DNA of 64,000 bases from Paenibacillus_AM sp052180255 (GCF_052180255.1 NZ_CP197466.1:1860001-1924000); one strand, 5' to 3'; positions 17,341 to 24,886 are shown, counted from the first letter of the stretch. The notes: generated by a model not told the origin, from the sequence alone. Translations and numbers: made by a program.

Positions 17341-18591
17341 ATGTTTTTTGATCAAAAGATTACGGATATGGCAATCCAAGCAGAAGTTAAAGTGCAAGAC
17401 TGTTTTCGTGAGGTTGAACAGGTGATTGATCAGAATCAATGGAAGGTCATTCGTGCTTTTCAAAATCACAAAGTCAGTGATTTCCATTTTGCAAATTCAA
17501 CCGGGTATGCCTATAACGACCGCGGACGTGAGACGCTTGATTTGGTGTACGCTGAGGTGTTTGGAGCTGAGGCTGCGCTTGTGCGTCCGCATTTTTCATC
17601 GGGGACACATACGATTGGTACAGCGTTATTCGGCGTTCTGCGCCCGGGTGATGAACTATTGTATATCACAGGTAGACCTTACGATACTTTGCATAAAGTA
17701 ATTGGTAAGGAAGGCGACGGAACTGGATCACTGCGTGATTTTGGTATTGCTTATGACGAAGTACCTCTGCAAGAGGATGGTGCACCCAACTGGGAAGGTA
17801 TACGTGCTGCAATCAAGCCAAACACGAAGGTGATCGGCATTCAACGCTCGCGCGGATACGACTGGAGACCGTCGTTTACGGTCGCGGAGATCGGTGAGAT
17901 GGTCCGCTTTGTAAAAGAGATCAAAGCGGATGTTATTGTCTTCGTCGATAATTGTTATGGCGAATTTACGGAGGAAATGGAGCCGCCTCAAGTCGGCGTC
18001 GATTTGATTGCGGGTTCTTTAATTAAGAACCCGGGGGGTGGCATAGCCGCTACGGGCGGCTATATTGCTGGGCGGCAGGATCTAGTCACACTTGCCGCTA
18101 ATCGGTTAACAGCGCCAGGTATCGGCGCTGAAATCGGTGCCATGCTGGGCGAAACGCGCAGCATGTTCCAGGGTCTGTTCCTTGCCCCACACACGGTGGG
18201 GCAAGCGATTAAGGGCGCCGTGTTTGCGGCGGCCTTGTTTGAAGGGCTCGGTTTTACGACGAGCCCAGCTTGGAATGCGCCACGAACGGACCTCATTCAA
18301 GCAATTCGTTTTACAAGCAGCGAGCATCTAGTGAATTTTGTGCAAGGGATTCAGAAAGCATCGGCAGTTGATGCGCATGTAGTGCCAGAACCGTGGGACA
18401 TGCCTGGTTATAAGCATCCTGTTATTATGGCAGCCGGTACGTTTATTCAAGGTGGTTCACTGGAATTGTCAGCAGATGCTCCAATTCGAGAACCTTACAT
18501 TGCTTATATGCAGGGTGGTCTAACCTACTCACATAGTAAGTTTGGAACGCTTCATGCCTTGCAAAACATGGTGAATAATAATTTGTTGTAA
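17341..18591 (+). CDS. ynbB: PLP-dependent methionine gamma-lyase-like protein YnbB
   Basis: 416 aa, fold-type I PLP enzyme of the family once labelled aluminium resistance protein and now Met_gamma_lyase. PHFSSGTHTIGTALFG, IGIQRSRGYDWRPS and VDNCYGEFTE are family blocks; SLIKNPGGGIAATGG contains the likely Schiff-base Lys-229. The natural substrate is not established; C-S lyase activity is inferred by family. GGGAG lies about 11 nt before ATG. Oddly, codons about 175-310 are richer in GC than the neighbourhood and are tiled by inverted repeats (see the repeat entry), although the protein itself looks normal. Confidence 0.9.
   Translation: MFFDQKITDMAIQAEVKVQDCFREVEQVIDQNQWKVIRAFQNHKVSDFHFANSTGYAYNDRGRETLDLVYAEVFGAEAALVRPHFSSGTHTIGTALFGVLRPGDELLYITGRPYDTLHKVIGKEGDGTGSLRDFGIAYDEVPLQEDGAPNWEGIRAAIKPNTKVIGIQRSRGYDWRPSFTVAEIGEMVRFVKEIKADVIVFVDNCYGEFTEEMEPPQVGVDLIAGSLIKNPGGGIAATGGYIAGRQDLVTLAANRLTAPGIGAEIGAMLGETRSMFQGLFLAPHTVGQAIKGAVFAAALFEGLGFTTSPAWNAPRTDLIQAIRFTSSEHLVNFVQGIQKASAVDAHVVPEPWDMPGYKHPVIMAAGTFIQGGSLELSADAPIREPYIAYMQGGLTYSHSKFGTLHALQNMVNNNLL
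17867..18266. repeat. Array of about ten short inverted repeats inside ynbB
   Basis: Read directly, non-overlapping: 17867-17883 (6-bp arms), 17903-17930 (TCCGCTTTG/CAAAGCGGA), 18011-18033 (CGGGTTCTT/AAGAACCCG), 18043-18063 (ATAGCCGC/GCGGCTAT), 18072-18098 (GCGGCA/TGCCGC), 18110-18130 (CAGCGCC/GGCGCTG), 18141-18165 (CATGCTG/CAGCATG with inner GCG/CGC), 18181-18205 (CTTGCCCCAC/GTGGGGCAAG), 18211-18236 (AAGG..GCCG/CGGC..CCTT), 18244-18266 (GGGCTCG/CGAGCCC). Loops are mostly 5-15 nt. From 18011 on, starts fall every 29-40 bp. Each hairpin differs in sequence, so this is not a dispersed repeat family. Confidence 0.85.
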
Positions 18592-18596
18592 ACTTT

Positions 18597-18647
18597 CCTC
18601 ACATATCTTGACACATGTGCGTTAGTAAAGGTACAATGAGCACATGT
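18597..18647 (+). promoter_or_regulatory. glnRA promoter with GlnR-like operator
   Basis: TTGACA (18608-18613), 18-bp spacer, TACAAT (18632-18637). On the opposite strand the 17-mer over 18597-18613 reads TGTCA-N7-TGAGG, matching most of the GlnR/TnrA consensus TGTNA-N7-TNACA and overlapping the -35. Inverted octamers ACATGTGC (18613-18620) and GCACATGT (18640-18647) flank the spacer and -10. Autoregulation by GlnR with glutamine synthetase is established in Bacillus and fits here. Confidence 0.65.
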
Positions 18648-18671
18648 TTATTGATACGGGAGTGATAGGTC

Positions 18672-19079
18672 TTGAGCGATGAAATTCGTAGAAACATGGC
18701 GCTATTTCCGATTGGCATCGTAATGAAGTTGACCGATCTAACTGCGCGTCAAATTCGTTATTATGAGCAGCATGAATTGATTATTCCTGCACGAACTCCG
18801 GGTAATCAAAGATTATATTCTTTTAATGATGTAAGTAGATTGCTAGAAATTAAGGCGTTAATTGAAAAAGGCGTGAACATTGCGGGTATTAAACAAGTGC
18901 TGCTCCCAGTGTCCAAAGACTCTGAGGAAGCCACTGTCATTAACGAGCAGACAGAAGTGAAACGCAAAGAAATGTCTGATTCCCAGCTCCATAGGATGTT
19001 GAAACAGGAGCTTAGGGTTGGTAACAGACGTGGGCAGGTATCGCTGATTCAAGGCGAATTATCTCGCTTTTTTCACTAA
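18672..19079 (+). CDS. glnR: GlnR, MerR-family repressor of nitrogen metabolism
   Basis: 135 aa from TTG, 7 nt after GGGAGTG. N-terminal MerR helix-turn-helix: FPIGIVMKLTDLTARQIRYY is near-identical to known GlnR, followed by RLYSFNDVSRLLEIKALI and the coiled-coil start. The C-terminus ends in GELSRFFH, the conserved autoinhibitory tail through which feedback-inhibited glutamine synthetase activates DNA binding. It represses glnRA and other nitrogen genes in nitrogen excess. It lies 46 bp upstream of glnA, in the same transcription unit. Confidence 0.95.
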   Translation: MSDEIRRNMALFPIGIVMKLTDLTARQIRYYEQHELIIPARTPGNQRLYSFNDVSRLLEIKALIEKGVNIAGIKQVLLPVSKDSEEATVINEQTEVKRKEMSDSQLHRMLKQELRVGNRRGQVSLIQGELSRFFH

Positions 19080-19125
19080 TGTTCTCTAAATAAAAAGAGC
19101 TTGTAACCATGGAGGAGGAGTTAAG

Positions 19126-20454
19126 ATGAGTTTCACAAAAGAGGATATTCTACGTATTTCTCGTGAGGAGAATGTTCGATTCATCCGTCTACAATTTACC
19201 GATCTATTAGGTACAATTAAAAACGTTGAAATTCCTGTGAGTCAACTTGAAAAAGCGCTTGACAACAAAATGATGTTTGATGGTTCTTCCATTGAAGGTT
19301 ATGTTCGTATTGAAGAATCCGATATGTATTTGGTTCCGGATCTCAGCACGTGGGTAATTTTCCCATGGGTGACAGAAAGCCGTGTTGCTCGTTTGATTTG
19401 TGATGTTTATATGCCAGATGGTGCTCCATTTGAAGGAGATCCACGTGGGATTTTGAAAAGAGCACTAAAAGAAGCAGAAGCGATGGGCTACACGTCTATG
19501 AACGTAGGTCCAGAGCCAGAGTTTTTCTTGTTCAAAACGGATGAAAAAGGTAATCCAACATTAGAGTTGAATGACCAAGGTGGATATTTTGACCTTGCTC
19601 CGACTGACTTGGGTGAGAACTGTCGCCGCGAAATCGTATTAACTCTTGAGGAAATGGGCTTTGAAATTGAAGCATCTCACCATGAGGTTGCTCCTGGTCA
19701 GCACGAAATTGACTTTAAATACGCAGACGCTATTAAAGCGGCAGACCAAATTCAAACCTTTAAGCTTGTCGTTAAGACAATTGCACGTCAACATGGCTTA
19801 CACGCTACATTTATGCCGAAACCACTATTTGGTGTGAACGGATCAGGTATGCACTGTCACCAATCTCTGTTCAAAGGCAAAGAAAATACATTCTATGATG
19901 AAAGTGACAAGCTTGGTCTAAGTGAAACAGCTCGTCAGTACATGGCAGGTATTTTACACCATGCACGTGCTTATGCAGCGATCACAAACCCAACTGTTAA
20001 CTCCTATAAACGTCTAGTTCCTGGTTATGAAGCACCTTGTTATGTTGCTTGGTCAGCTTCCAACCGTTCCCCAATGGTTCGAATTCCAGCTTCTCGTGGA
20101 CTAAGTACACGTATTGAAGTTCGTAACCCAGATCCAGCTGCGAACCCATACCTTGCGCTTGCTGTAATGCTTAAAGCAGGTTTGGATGGAATTAAGAATA
20201 AAATGCAAAGCCCGCCTCCAACAGATCGCAACATCTATGTCATGACAGAAGAAGAGCGTATTCAAGAAGGCATCCCTAGCTTACCGGTTAACTTGAAAAC
20301 TGCACTAGATGAACTAGTAGCTAATGAAGTGATGTGTGAAGCATTGGGTGAGCATGCAATACAACATTTCTATGAGCTTAAAGAAATCGAGTGGGACATG
20401 TACCGTACTCAAATTCACCAATGGGAACGCGATCAATACATGACACTATACTAG
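19126..20454 (+). CDS. glnA: Glutamine synthetase, type I-alpha
   Basis: 442 aa, the usual length of Firmicute GSI-alpha without the adenylylation insert of GSI-beta. Landmarks: FDGSSIEGYVRIEESDMYL near residues 48-66, GPEPEFFLF, the glycine-rich NGSGMHCHQS and RNPDPAANPYLA. It condenses ammonium with glutamate using ATP, and as the feedback-inhibited form also controls GlnR/TnrA. Strong GGAGGAGG before ATG. Cotranscribed with glnR and closed by a terminator. Confidence 0.97.
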   Translation: MSFTKEDILRISREENVRFIRLQFTDLLGTIKNVEIPVSQLEKALDNKMMFDGSSIEGYVRIEESDMYLVPDLSTWVIFPWVTESRVARLICDVYMPDGAPFEGDPRGILKRALKEAEAMGYTSMNVGPEPEFFLFKTDEKGNPTLELNDQGGYFDLAPTDLGENCRREIVLTLEEMGFEIEASHHEVAPGQHEIDFKYADAIKAADQIQTFKLVVKTIARQHGLHATFMPKPLFGVNGSGMHCHQSLFKGKENTFYDESDKLGLSETARQYMAGILHHARAYAAITNPTVNSYKRLVPGYEAPCYVAWSASNRSPMVRIPASRGLSTRIEVRNPDPAANPYLALAVMLKAGLDGIKNKMQSPPPTDRNIYVMTEEERIQEGIPSLPVNLKTALDELVANEVMCEALGEHAIQHFYELKEIEWDMYRTQIHQWERDQYMTLY

Positions 20455-20462
20455 ACTTTTCA

Positions 20463-20500
20463 AACCCTTGGCGCTGTAGGCGTTGAGGGTTATTTTTATT
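20463..20500 (+). terminator. Rho-independent terminator after glnA
   Basis: AACCCTTGGCGC pairs with GCGTTGAGGGTT (including G-T pairs) over a 5-nt loop, followed by ATTTTTATTTT. The stretch 20501-20700 after it holds no gene I can support; it is AT-rich with no clear conserved element. Confidence 0.8.
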
Positions 20501-20720
20501 TTCGGGTATTTTTGAGATTAGTAATGTAGAGTAAATTTAATAATGTCGGCTTAGCAATCTACTCCTTTGTAAGTTATGCACTTGACATGGAAAAAACTCA
20601 CACGAGAGAATGAACCAACTTTCCTCACAAACCGAATGAACGAATAACCTCGTACTTTCATCCAATCAGTTGAATTTATCAAACATATTATATCTTGATA
20701 GGACGGAAGGGGGGGTTCAA

Positions 20721-20822
20721 ATGGGAGAATTCTTTGAACGTGGCGGCTTGTTTACTTCCACAGGTACAATATTAGTTCTGTTTATTCTTTTAGTAATTAT
20801 CACTAGAACATTTTTGTTCTAA
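20721..20822 (+). CDS. YjcZ-type small sporulation-associated membrane peptide
   Basis: 33 aa: MGEFFERGGLFTSTG followed by a single hydrophobic helix (TILVLFILLVIIT) and a short RTFLF tail. The pattern of a short Gly-rich start plus one membrane helix matches the YjcZ family of peptides found in endospore formers; a spore-membrane role is inferred from that. GGAAGGGGGGG just upstream is a good ribosome site. A short hairpin follows. Too short for most gene finders. Confidence 0.7.
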   Translation: MGEFFERGGLFTSTGTILVLFILLVIITRTFLF

Positions 20823-20828
20823 CTTATT

Positions 20829-20850
20829 AAGCGGTTTGGCCGCTTGTTAT
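20829..20850 (+). terminator. Weak hairpin after the YjcZ-type gene
   Basis: AAGCGG (20829-20834) pairs with CCGCTT (20840-20845), loop TTTGG, followed by GTTAT; a poor T-tract. Confidence 0.4.
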
Positions 20851-20854
20851 GAAG

Positions 20855-20945
20855 TGACCCCATAAAGTTAGACAGGTTATTTTGTTAGGCGATTAGCTGG
20901 GCATGAGTTCGGTATTGTAACGGACTCATGCCTTTCTTCAAAGCG
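20855..20945 (-). mobile_element. Relic of an IS3-family insertion sequence (one end and transposase tail)
   Basis: TGACCCCATAAAGTTAGACA at 20855-20874 looks like a terminal inverted repeat of the IS3/IS150 type. Reading inward on the minus strand, the frame ending at 20885 encodes LKKGMSPLQYRTHAQLIA then stop, the typical C-terminus of an IS3 OrfB transposase. Homology fades after about 20945; no DDE domain, OrfA or second end is present. So this is a dead fragment. Upstream the same frame runs into unrelated sequence, so the 69-residue open frame there is not a gene. Confidence 0.75.
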
Positions 20946-21058
20946 TTCAAGAAGAGAATCCCAGAGTATAGGAATAACCCTTTGTTGCTCTGTATGAAAA
21001 TAAATAAACGAATAAATGGTAATAATAAGTTAATGAAAAAAGAGTGAAGGATGATTAT

Positions 21059-21589
21059 ATGATATACATATATAATGATTTTGGTGGAACCCATACGACA
21101 TCATTAGCTGCTGCTTATCATCTAAAAAAATTGCCCACGAATCGGAAACTTACAAAAGAAGAGATTCTAAACGTTGATTATTTTAACAAACTACAAACTT
21201 CCGATATGGGAAAGCTCATTTTTCATGGTATAGATGAACATGGGGATTCAGTTTACACTGTTGGACGTGGGGCATCAAAGGTTGTGGCTCCTGCTTTAAC
21301 AAATCTAACCTTATTATTACTAGAAAGATATAAGATTAATGAAACAATCGTGTATTCGAATACATCTCCTACCGTACCATTGGCTATGACTATTGGTGGC
21401 TTATTGTCTAGAAGGTTAAAACTACATTTTATTGGTGTTCCGCTATTGGTATTAGGAGCAAAGCAAATCTGCGAAAAAATCAGTTATCTGGTTATACATA
21501 CTAAAAAGACAGCAAAGTCCCAAACTGGATCACTTCTTATAATGGAAAACAAAAATGTTCCCAAGTACTCAGTCGGAAATAGAACATGA
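21059..21589 (+). CDS. DUF3189 family protein
   Basis: 176 aa from the ATG at 21059, 7 nt after AAGGA; an upstream GTG (21044) lacks a ribosome site. It begins MIYIYNDFGGTHTTSLAAAY, the typical DUF3189 start, with GRGASKVVAPALTNL in the middle and a mostly alpha/beta pattern. No catalytic residues are assigned in this family and I cannot give a function. The C-terminal 30 residues look less conserved. It stands between the IS relic and a strong bidirectional terminator. Confidence 0.75.
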   Translation: MIYIYNDFGGTHTTSLAAAYHLKKLPTNRKLTKEEILNVDYFNKLQTSDMGKLIFHGIDEHGDSVYTVGRGASKVVAPALTNLTLLLLERYKINETIVYSNTSPTVPLAMTIGGLLSRRLKLHFIGVPLLVLGAKQICEKISYLVIHTKKTAKSQTGSLLIMENKNVPKYSVGNRT

Positions 21590-21704
21590 CTCATGTTTGT
21601 ACTTATTTTTAAGGTAATCGAATCTCAAATTCTCTTAATGAGCCTAGATTTCCTTGATAACTTAATTTTCCGTATTGTTTTAGCTATTTTGTTACCATTG
21701 AAAC

Positions 21705-21756
21705 AACAAACACCTCCACTAAAATGCCATTTAAGGCACAGTGGAGGTGTTTGTTT
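21705..21756. terminator. Bidirectional terminator between DUF3189 gene and lexA
   Basis: AACAAACACCTCCACT (21705-21720) and AGTGGAGGTGTTTGTT (21740-21755) form a perfect 16-bp stem, with an inner TGCC/GGCA hairpin in the loop. A- and T-rich flanks suit both strands. The 116 bp between the DUF3189 stop and this stem hold nothing else. Confidence 0.9.
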
Positions 21757-21771
21757 CATGTTAATACTGGA

Positions 21772-22395
21772 TTAAATACCTCGAAATAGTCCGATGACTT
21801 TACCAAGAATAGTCACATTATTGAGGCGAATAGGCTGCATAGTAGTATTCTCAGGCTGCAAACGAATATGGTCTTTCTCTTTGTAGAAACGTTTAACGGT
21901 TGCTTCGTTGTCTTCAGTCATAGCAACGACAATTTCACCGTTATGGGCAGTTTGCTGCTGACGAACGATGACGTAGTCACCATCGTGAATGCCAGCATCA
22001 ATCATAGATTCACCCATAACACTAAGCATAAACACGTTATCTTCTTTCACATAGTGAGCGGGAAGAGGGAAATAATCTTCGATATTCTCTGTAGCTGTAA
22101 TAGGTAAACCTGCTGTAACTTTACCGATTAATGGAACTCGAGCTACGGATGGGAAGTTTTCAATGCCTGTTTCGTTCTCATTACCATGCAAAACTTCGAT
22201 GGCTCTAGGCTTTGTTGGATCTCTACGGATTAACCCTTTTCTCTCTAGACGATCTAAGTGACCATGAACGGTAGATGAAGACGCAAGTCCAACAGCCTCT
22301 CCAATCTCACGAACAGAAGGTGGGTATCCTTTTGCTTTTACTTCAGTTTTAATAAAATCTAGAATAGCAAGTTGACGCTGAGAGACCTTGCTCAC
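21772..22395 (-). CDS. lexA: LexA, SOS transcriptional repressor
   Basis: 207 aa from GTG behind GGAGGGATACTC. The N-terminal winged helix (about residues 1-65) contains YPPSVREIGEAVGLASSSTV; the cleavage region has KVTAGLP with the Ala-Gly site. The S24 peptidase domain has the nucleophile Ser in SVMGESMIDAGI and the general-base Lys in EATVKRFY. It represses DNA-damage genes and self-cleaves with RecA filaments. Its own promoter carries two LexA boxes, so it is autoregulated; yneA is divergent. Confidence 0.97.
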   Translation of the reverse strand: MSKVSQRQLAILDFIKTEVKAKGYPPSVREIGEAVGLASSSTVHGHLDRLERKGLIRRDPTKPRAIEVLHGNENETGIENFPSVARVPLIGKVTAGLPITATENIEDYFPLPAHYVKEDNVFMLSVMGESMIDAGIHDGDYVIVRQQQTAHNGEIVVAMTEDNEATVKRFYKEKDHIRLQPENTTMQPIRLNNVTILGKVIGLFRGI

Positions 22396-22428
22396 GAGTA
22401 TCCCTCCATATATGTAATAAGTAGGTTA

Positions 22429-22468
22429 ATTATATCATAGAACTCGAGTTCGTACAAACATAAGTTCG
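22429..22468 (-). promoter_or_regulatory. lexA promoter with two LexA boxes
   Basis: Minus strand: TTGTAC (-35, 22457-22452), 17-bp spacer, TATAAT (-10, 22434-22429). Box 1, CGAACTCGAGTTCT, fills 22439-22452 within the spacer; box 2, CGAACTTATGTTTG, fills 22455-22468 over the -35. Both match the Gram-positive consensus CGAACNNNNGTTYG, box 1 with one mismatch at its end. Confidence 0.9.
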
Positions 22469-22519
22469 AATAATTCCTGTATTTATCAAATCGGTCTCAT
22501 AATTTGTCATTGTGAAGCA

Positions 22520-22569
22520 TTGACACAAACGTTTGTTCGTGTTAATTTAAAAACAAGAACAAACGTTTG
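22520..22569 (+). promoter_or_regulatory. yneA promoter with two LexA boxes
   Basis: TTGACA (22520-22525) with TAATTT 17 bp downstream (22543-22548). One LexA box (CGAACAAACGTTTG on the minus strand, 22526-22539) occupies the spacer exactly; a second (AGAACAAACGTTTG, 22556-22569) lies just after the -10 and touches the ribosome site. Confidence 0.9.
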
Positions 22570-22581
22570 GGGTGTATATTC

Positions 22582-23025
22582 ATGTACTATATGACGAATT
22601 ATGATTCTTCTTCAGTTACAAAACATACAACAAATAAGAGAGTGAGTTTCCGTTCAAAACAAAATATGGGGTCAAAAAAGATTGTTACCGCTATGACAGG
22701 GACAAGCTCTCGTCATAATCGATTGCTTCGTGTCGTGATGTTGGTTTTGATCATTGCTGTAGCTGCTTGTGGTGGAGCAATTGTACATACTTATGCGGCG
22801 CAACCTGGGATTACTCCGACATCCAAGTTTGAACAAGCAATAGTGTCGGCCAATCAAGTTGCTTATGACAGAATTACTGTGAATGCTGGTGAAACACTTT
22901 GGTCAATCGCAACTGAGTTTGCACCTAAGGGTGTGTCGGTTAGAGATTACATGAGGAAAATTCAGAAAGTAAACGCAATGTCATCTACTTCTTTGCAAGC
23001 TGGGCAATCGTTATTGATTCCTTAG
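22582..23025 (+). CDS. yneA: YneA-type SOS cell-division inhibitor with LysM domain
   Basis: 147 aa from ATG 22582, 7 nt after GGGGTG; the open frame starts earlier at a TTG inside LexA box 4. A 50-residue basic cytoplasmic part precedes one membrane helix (about residues 51-72), then an outside LysM domain (about 97-147) with DRITVNAGETLWSIATEF and SLQAGQSLLIP. YneA delays division after DNA damage in Bacillus by acting on late divisome proteins. Divergent from lexA with LexA boxes. The usual neighbour yneB (a resolvase-like gene) is absent; ynzC follows. Confidence 0.92.
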   Translation: MYYMTNYDSSSVTKHTTNKRVSFRSKQNMGSKKIVTAMTGTSSRHNRLLRVVMLVLIIAVAACGGAIVHTYAAQPGITPTSKFEQAIVSANQVAYDRITVNAGETLWSIATEFAPKGVSVRDYMRKIQKVNAMSSTSLQAGQSLLIP

Positions 23026-23157
23026 TTTGACGATTTTCCATGCTTCGGTTCGATTCGAAGTTCCAATTGTGCTTCAAGCTTGACATTGTCCGGACGTAGT
23101 GGCAAAGTATTAGCAGAATCCACTGAACGAATGATGTTACGAGGAGGCAATTGACAG

Positions 23158-23358
23158 ATGGAACACACAATTAATCGTATTAATGAATTAGCCCGTAAGC
23201 ATAAAGCAGAGGGGTTAAGTGAAGAAGAACTAGTTGAACGAGATGAACTTCGTAAAAAATACATTCAGTCCGTAACTGGTAATTTGGAGTCTCATTTAAA
23301 AACGATTAAAGTTGTCGATGAGCATGGTAATGAACTTAAGCGGAAGAAGGGGAAATAG
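23158..23358 (+). CDS. ynzC: DUF896 family small protein YnzC
   Basis: 66 aa, two-helix hairpin followed by a basic tail. HTINRINELARKHKAEGLS and ERDELRKKYIQ are the DUF896 signature. In Bacillus subtilis ynzC belongs to the LexA-controlled yneA-yneB-ynzC operon; its molecular function is unknown. GAGGAGG lies 10 nt before ATG. I see no LexA box of its own in 23026-23157, so induction would come by read-through from yneA. It ends 2 bp before the next gene. Confidence 0.88.
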   Translation: MEHTINRINELARKHKAEGLSEEELVERDELRKKYIQSVTGNLESHLKTIKVVDEHGNELKRKKGK

Positions 23359-23360
23359 GG

Positions 23361-24158
23361 ATGACGATTAAAGCGATTCTTTTTGATCTCGATGATACGT
23401 TGTTATGGGATGAACGAAGCATTAAAGAATCTTTTCGCGTAACATGTGAGGAAGCGGCTAAGCATGCATCAGTCCTTCCAAATGAACTAGAAGCGGCGGT
23501 TCGACAAGAGGCTCGTGCCCTTTACGAGACATATGAAACTTTCCCTTATACGAAAAGTATTGGAATTAACCCATTTGAAGCACTTTGGGGTAATTTCCTT
23601 AAAGGCGAAGATGAGAATCTCAAGAAATTACGTGATCTTGCGCCTACATATCGTACGGAAGCTTGGACACGTGGACTTCGTGTATGCGGTGTAGAAAATC
23701 ATGAACTTGGCCAACGGTTAGGCGAGATGTTCGCAGCGGAGCGTCGTATGCGTCCTATCATCTATGAAGAAACATTCAAAGTCCTTCAACAGCTGAAAGA
23801 AAAGTATATGTTGTTGCTATTGACGAATGGTTGTCCAGACTTACAGCAAGAGAAGCTAGATGGTGCTCCTGAGCTTGCATCTTACTTTGACCAAATTATT
23901 ATTTCGGGTAATCATGGACAAGGCAAACCTGCTGAAACGATTTTTTGGCGTGCAGTTGAGGCTCTTGGTATAGAACCATCAGAGGGCGTGATGGTAGGCG
24001 ATAAGTTAACAACAGATATTCTTGGATCGAATCGAATCGGGATGAAGAATATGTGGATCAACCGTCATGGTGTAACTCGTACAGATGAAATTATTCCTAC
24101 TTATGAAATTAACCATTTATCACAAATTCAACAATTGATTGATAGCGAGCAGCTCTAA
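23361..24158 (+). CDS. HAD-superfamily hydrolase (subclass IA)
   Basis: 265 aa. HAD motif I is LFDLDDTLL (nucleophile Asp-10 region), motif II LLLLTNG, the motif III Lys is in GQGKPAETIF and motif IV is MVGDKLTTDILG. A helical cap (about residues 20-110) fits subclass IA (YjjG/phosphoglycolate-phosphatase like). Most members dephosphorylate small metabolites; the substrate is unknown. Starts 2 bp after ynzC, so it probably shares that transcript. Ends before a convergent terminator. Confidence 0.88.
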   Translation: MTIKAILFDLDDTLLWDERSIKESFRVTCEEAAKHASVLPNELEAAVRQEARALYETYETFPYTKSIGINPFEALWGNFLKGEDENLKKLRDLAPTYRTEAWTRGLRVCGVENHELGQRLGEMFAAERRMRPIIYEETFKVLQQLKEKYMLLLLTNGCPDLQQEKLDGAPELASYFDQIIISGNHGQGKPAETIFWRAVEALGIEPSEGVMVGDKLTTDILGSNRIGMKNMWINRHGVTRTDEIIPTYEINHLSQIQQLIDSEQL

Positions 24159-24204
24159 TCTTTTTTATAGAAGTAAATAATACAAGTATATCGAATGAAT
24201 TTGA

Positions 24205-24254
24205 AAAAGAGGGTGCTACCAAAGCCATGAATATGGCTAGGGACACCCTCTTTT
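24205..24254. terminator. Bidirectional terminator between HAD gene and mtnD
   Basis: AAAAGAGGGTG (24205-24215) pairs with CACCCTCTTTT (24244-24254); inside it AGCCAT/ATGGCT forms a second helix. It has T-runs on both strands. Confidence 0.88.
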
Positions 24255-24280
24255 ATTTATATGGATAATCGGTAATGGAA

Positions 24281-24823
24281 TTAGGCCTTAATGAAGGAAT
24301 CATCTTGGAAAGGATGTGCAATCCAACCTTCAGTTTCGATAAATAAACGAACAGCCACAATTTGCTTATTATCCATTAAAGTGAAGAAATGCGGTTTATG
24401 TTCTGGAACGGAAATAACATCTCCAGCTTCAAGTTCTACATCAAAGTAACCTACTTCATCTGTTCCTTTAATGATGAAAATCCCTTTACCTGCAGCGATT
24501 GCGCGAACTTCGTCTTCCGTATGTGTATGAACTTGCTCGAATTTTTTGAGAAGTTCATCTAAATTTGGTGTAGCTTCGGATAAAGCGATGATATCCCAAG
24601 TCTGATACCCACGACGAGCTGCTAAATCTTTAATCTCTGGTTCAAACGTCGATAAGATTTGTTGTTTCTCTTCATCTGAGAGAATGAATTTTTCTTGAAG
24701 TTCTGCTGAAAGCTTGCTTGGATTCCAATGCTCATACAGTACTTCTTGAGAATCTAGAAAAGCGCGAACGTTTTCTTCGCCGCTAATACGCTCGCCAGTA
24801 TTACGAATAAGAATTTCAGCCAT
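24281..24823 (-). CDS. mtnD: Acireductone dioxygenase (methionine salvage)
   Basis: 180 aa from the ATG at 24823 (MAEILIRNTGERI), 7 nt after GAGAGGG; the open frame runs 18 codons further upstream without support. Cupin metal ligands are H99-T-H101-T-E-D-E105 and His-145 in EHKPHFF. With Fe2+ it makes the 2-oxoacid precursor of methionine from acireductone; with Ni2+ an off-pathway reaction. No other salvage gene is in the window. Own promoter, divergent from metH. I found no SAM (S-box) riboswitch in front. Confidence 0.93.
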   Translation of the reverse strand: MAEILIRNTGERISGEENVRAFLDSQEVLYEHWNPSKLSAELQEKFILSDEEKQQILSTFEPEIKDLAARRGYQTWDIIALSEATPNLDELLKKFEQVHTHTEDEVRAIAAGKGIFIIKGTDEVGYFDVELEAGDVISVPEHKPHFFTLMDNKQIVAVRLFIETEGWIAHPFQDDSFIKA

Positions 24824-24857
24824 GTTAATCCCTCTCTTTTCCAATAGGATATTAAGT

Positions 24858-24886
24858 ATTATAGTGCAAATTAACATTGATGTCGA
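24858..24886 (-). promoter_or_regulatory. mtnD promoter
   Basis: Minus strand TCGACA (24886-24881), 17-bp spacer, TATAAT (24863-24858), giving a leader of about 28 nt, too short for a riboswitch. Confidence 0.75.

Noticed and set aside
17867..18266. Interpretation of the ynbB hairpins as inserted REP, RPE or MITE elements
   Set aside because: The protein is uninterrupted and of normal length, and every hairpin has a different sequence, so no element was inserted.
21593..21775. 60-codon open frame between the DUF3189 gene and lexA
   Set aside because: No ribosome site, runs through the bidirectional terminator, hydrophobic residues reflect AT-rich DNA.
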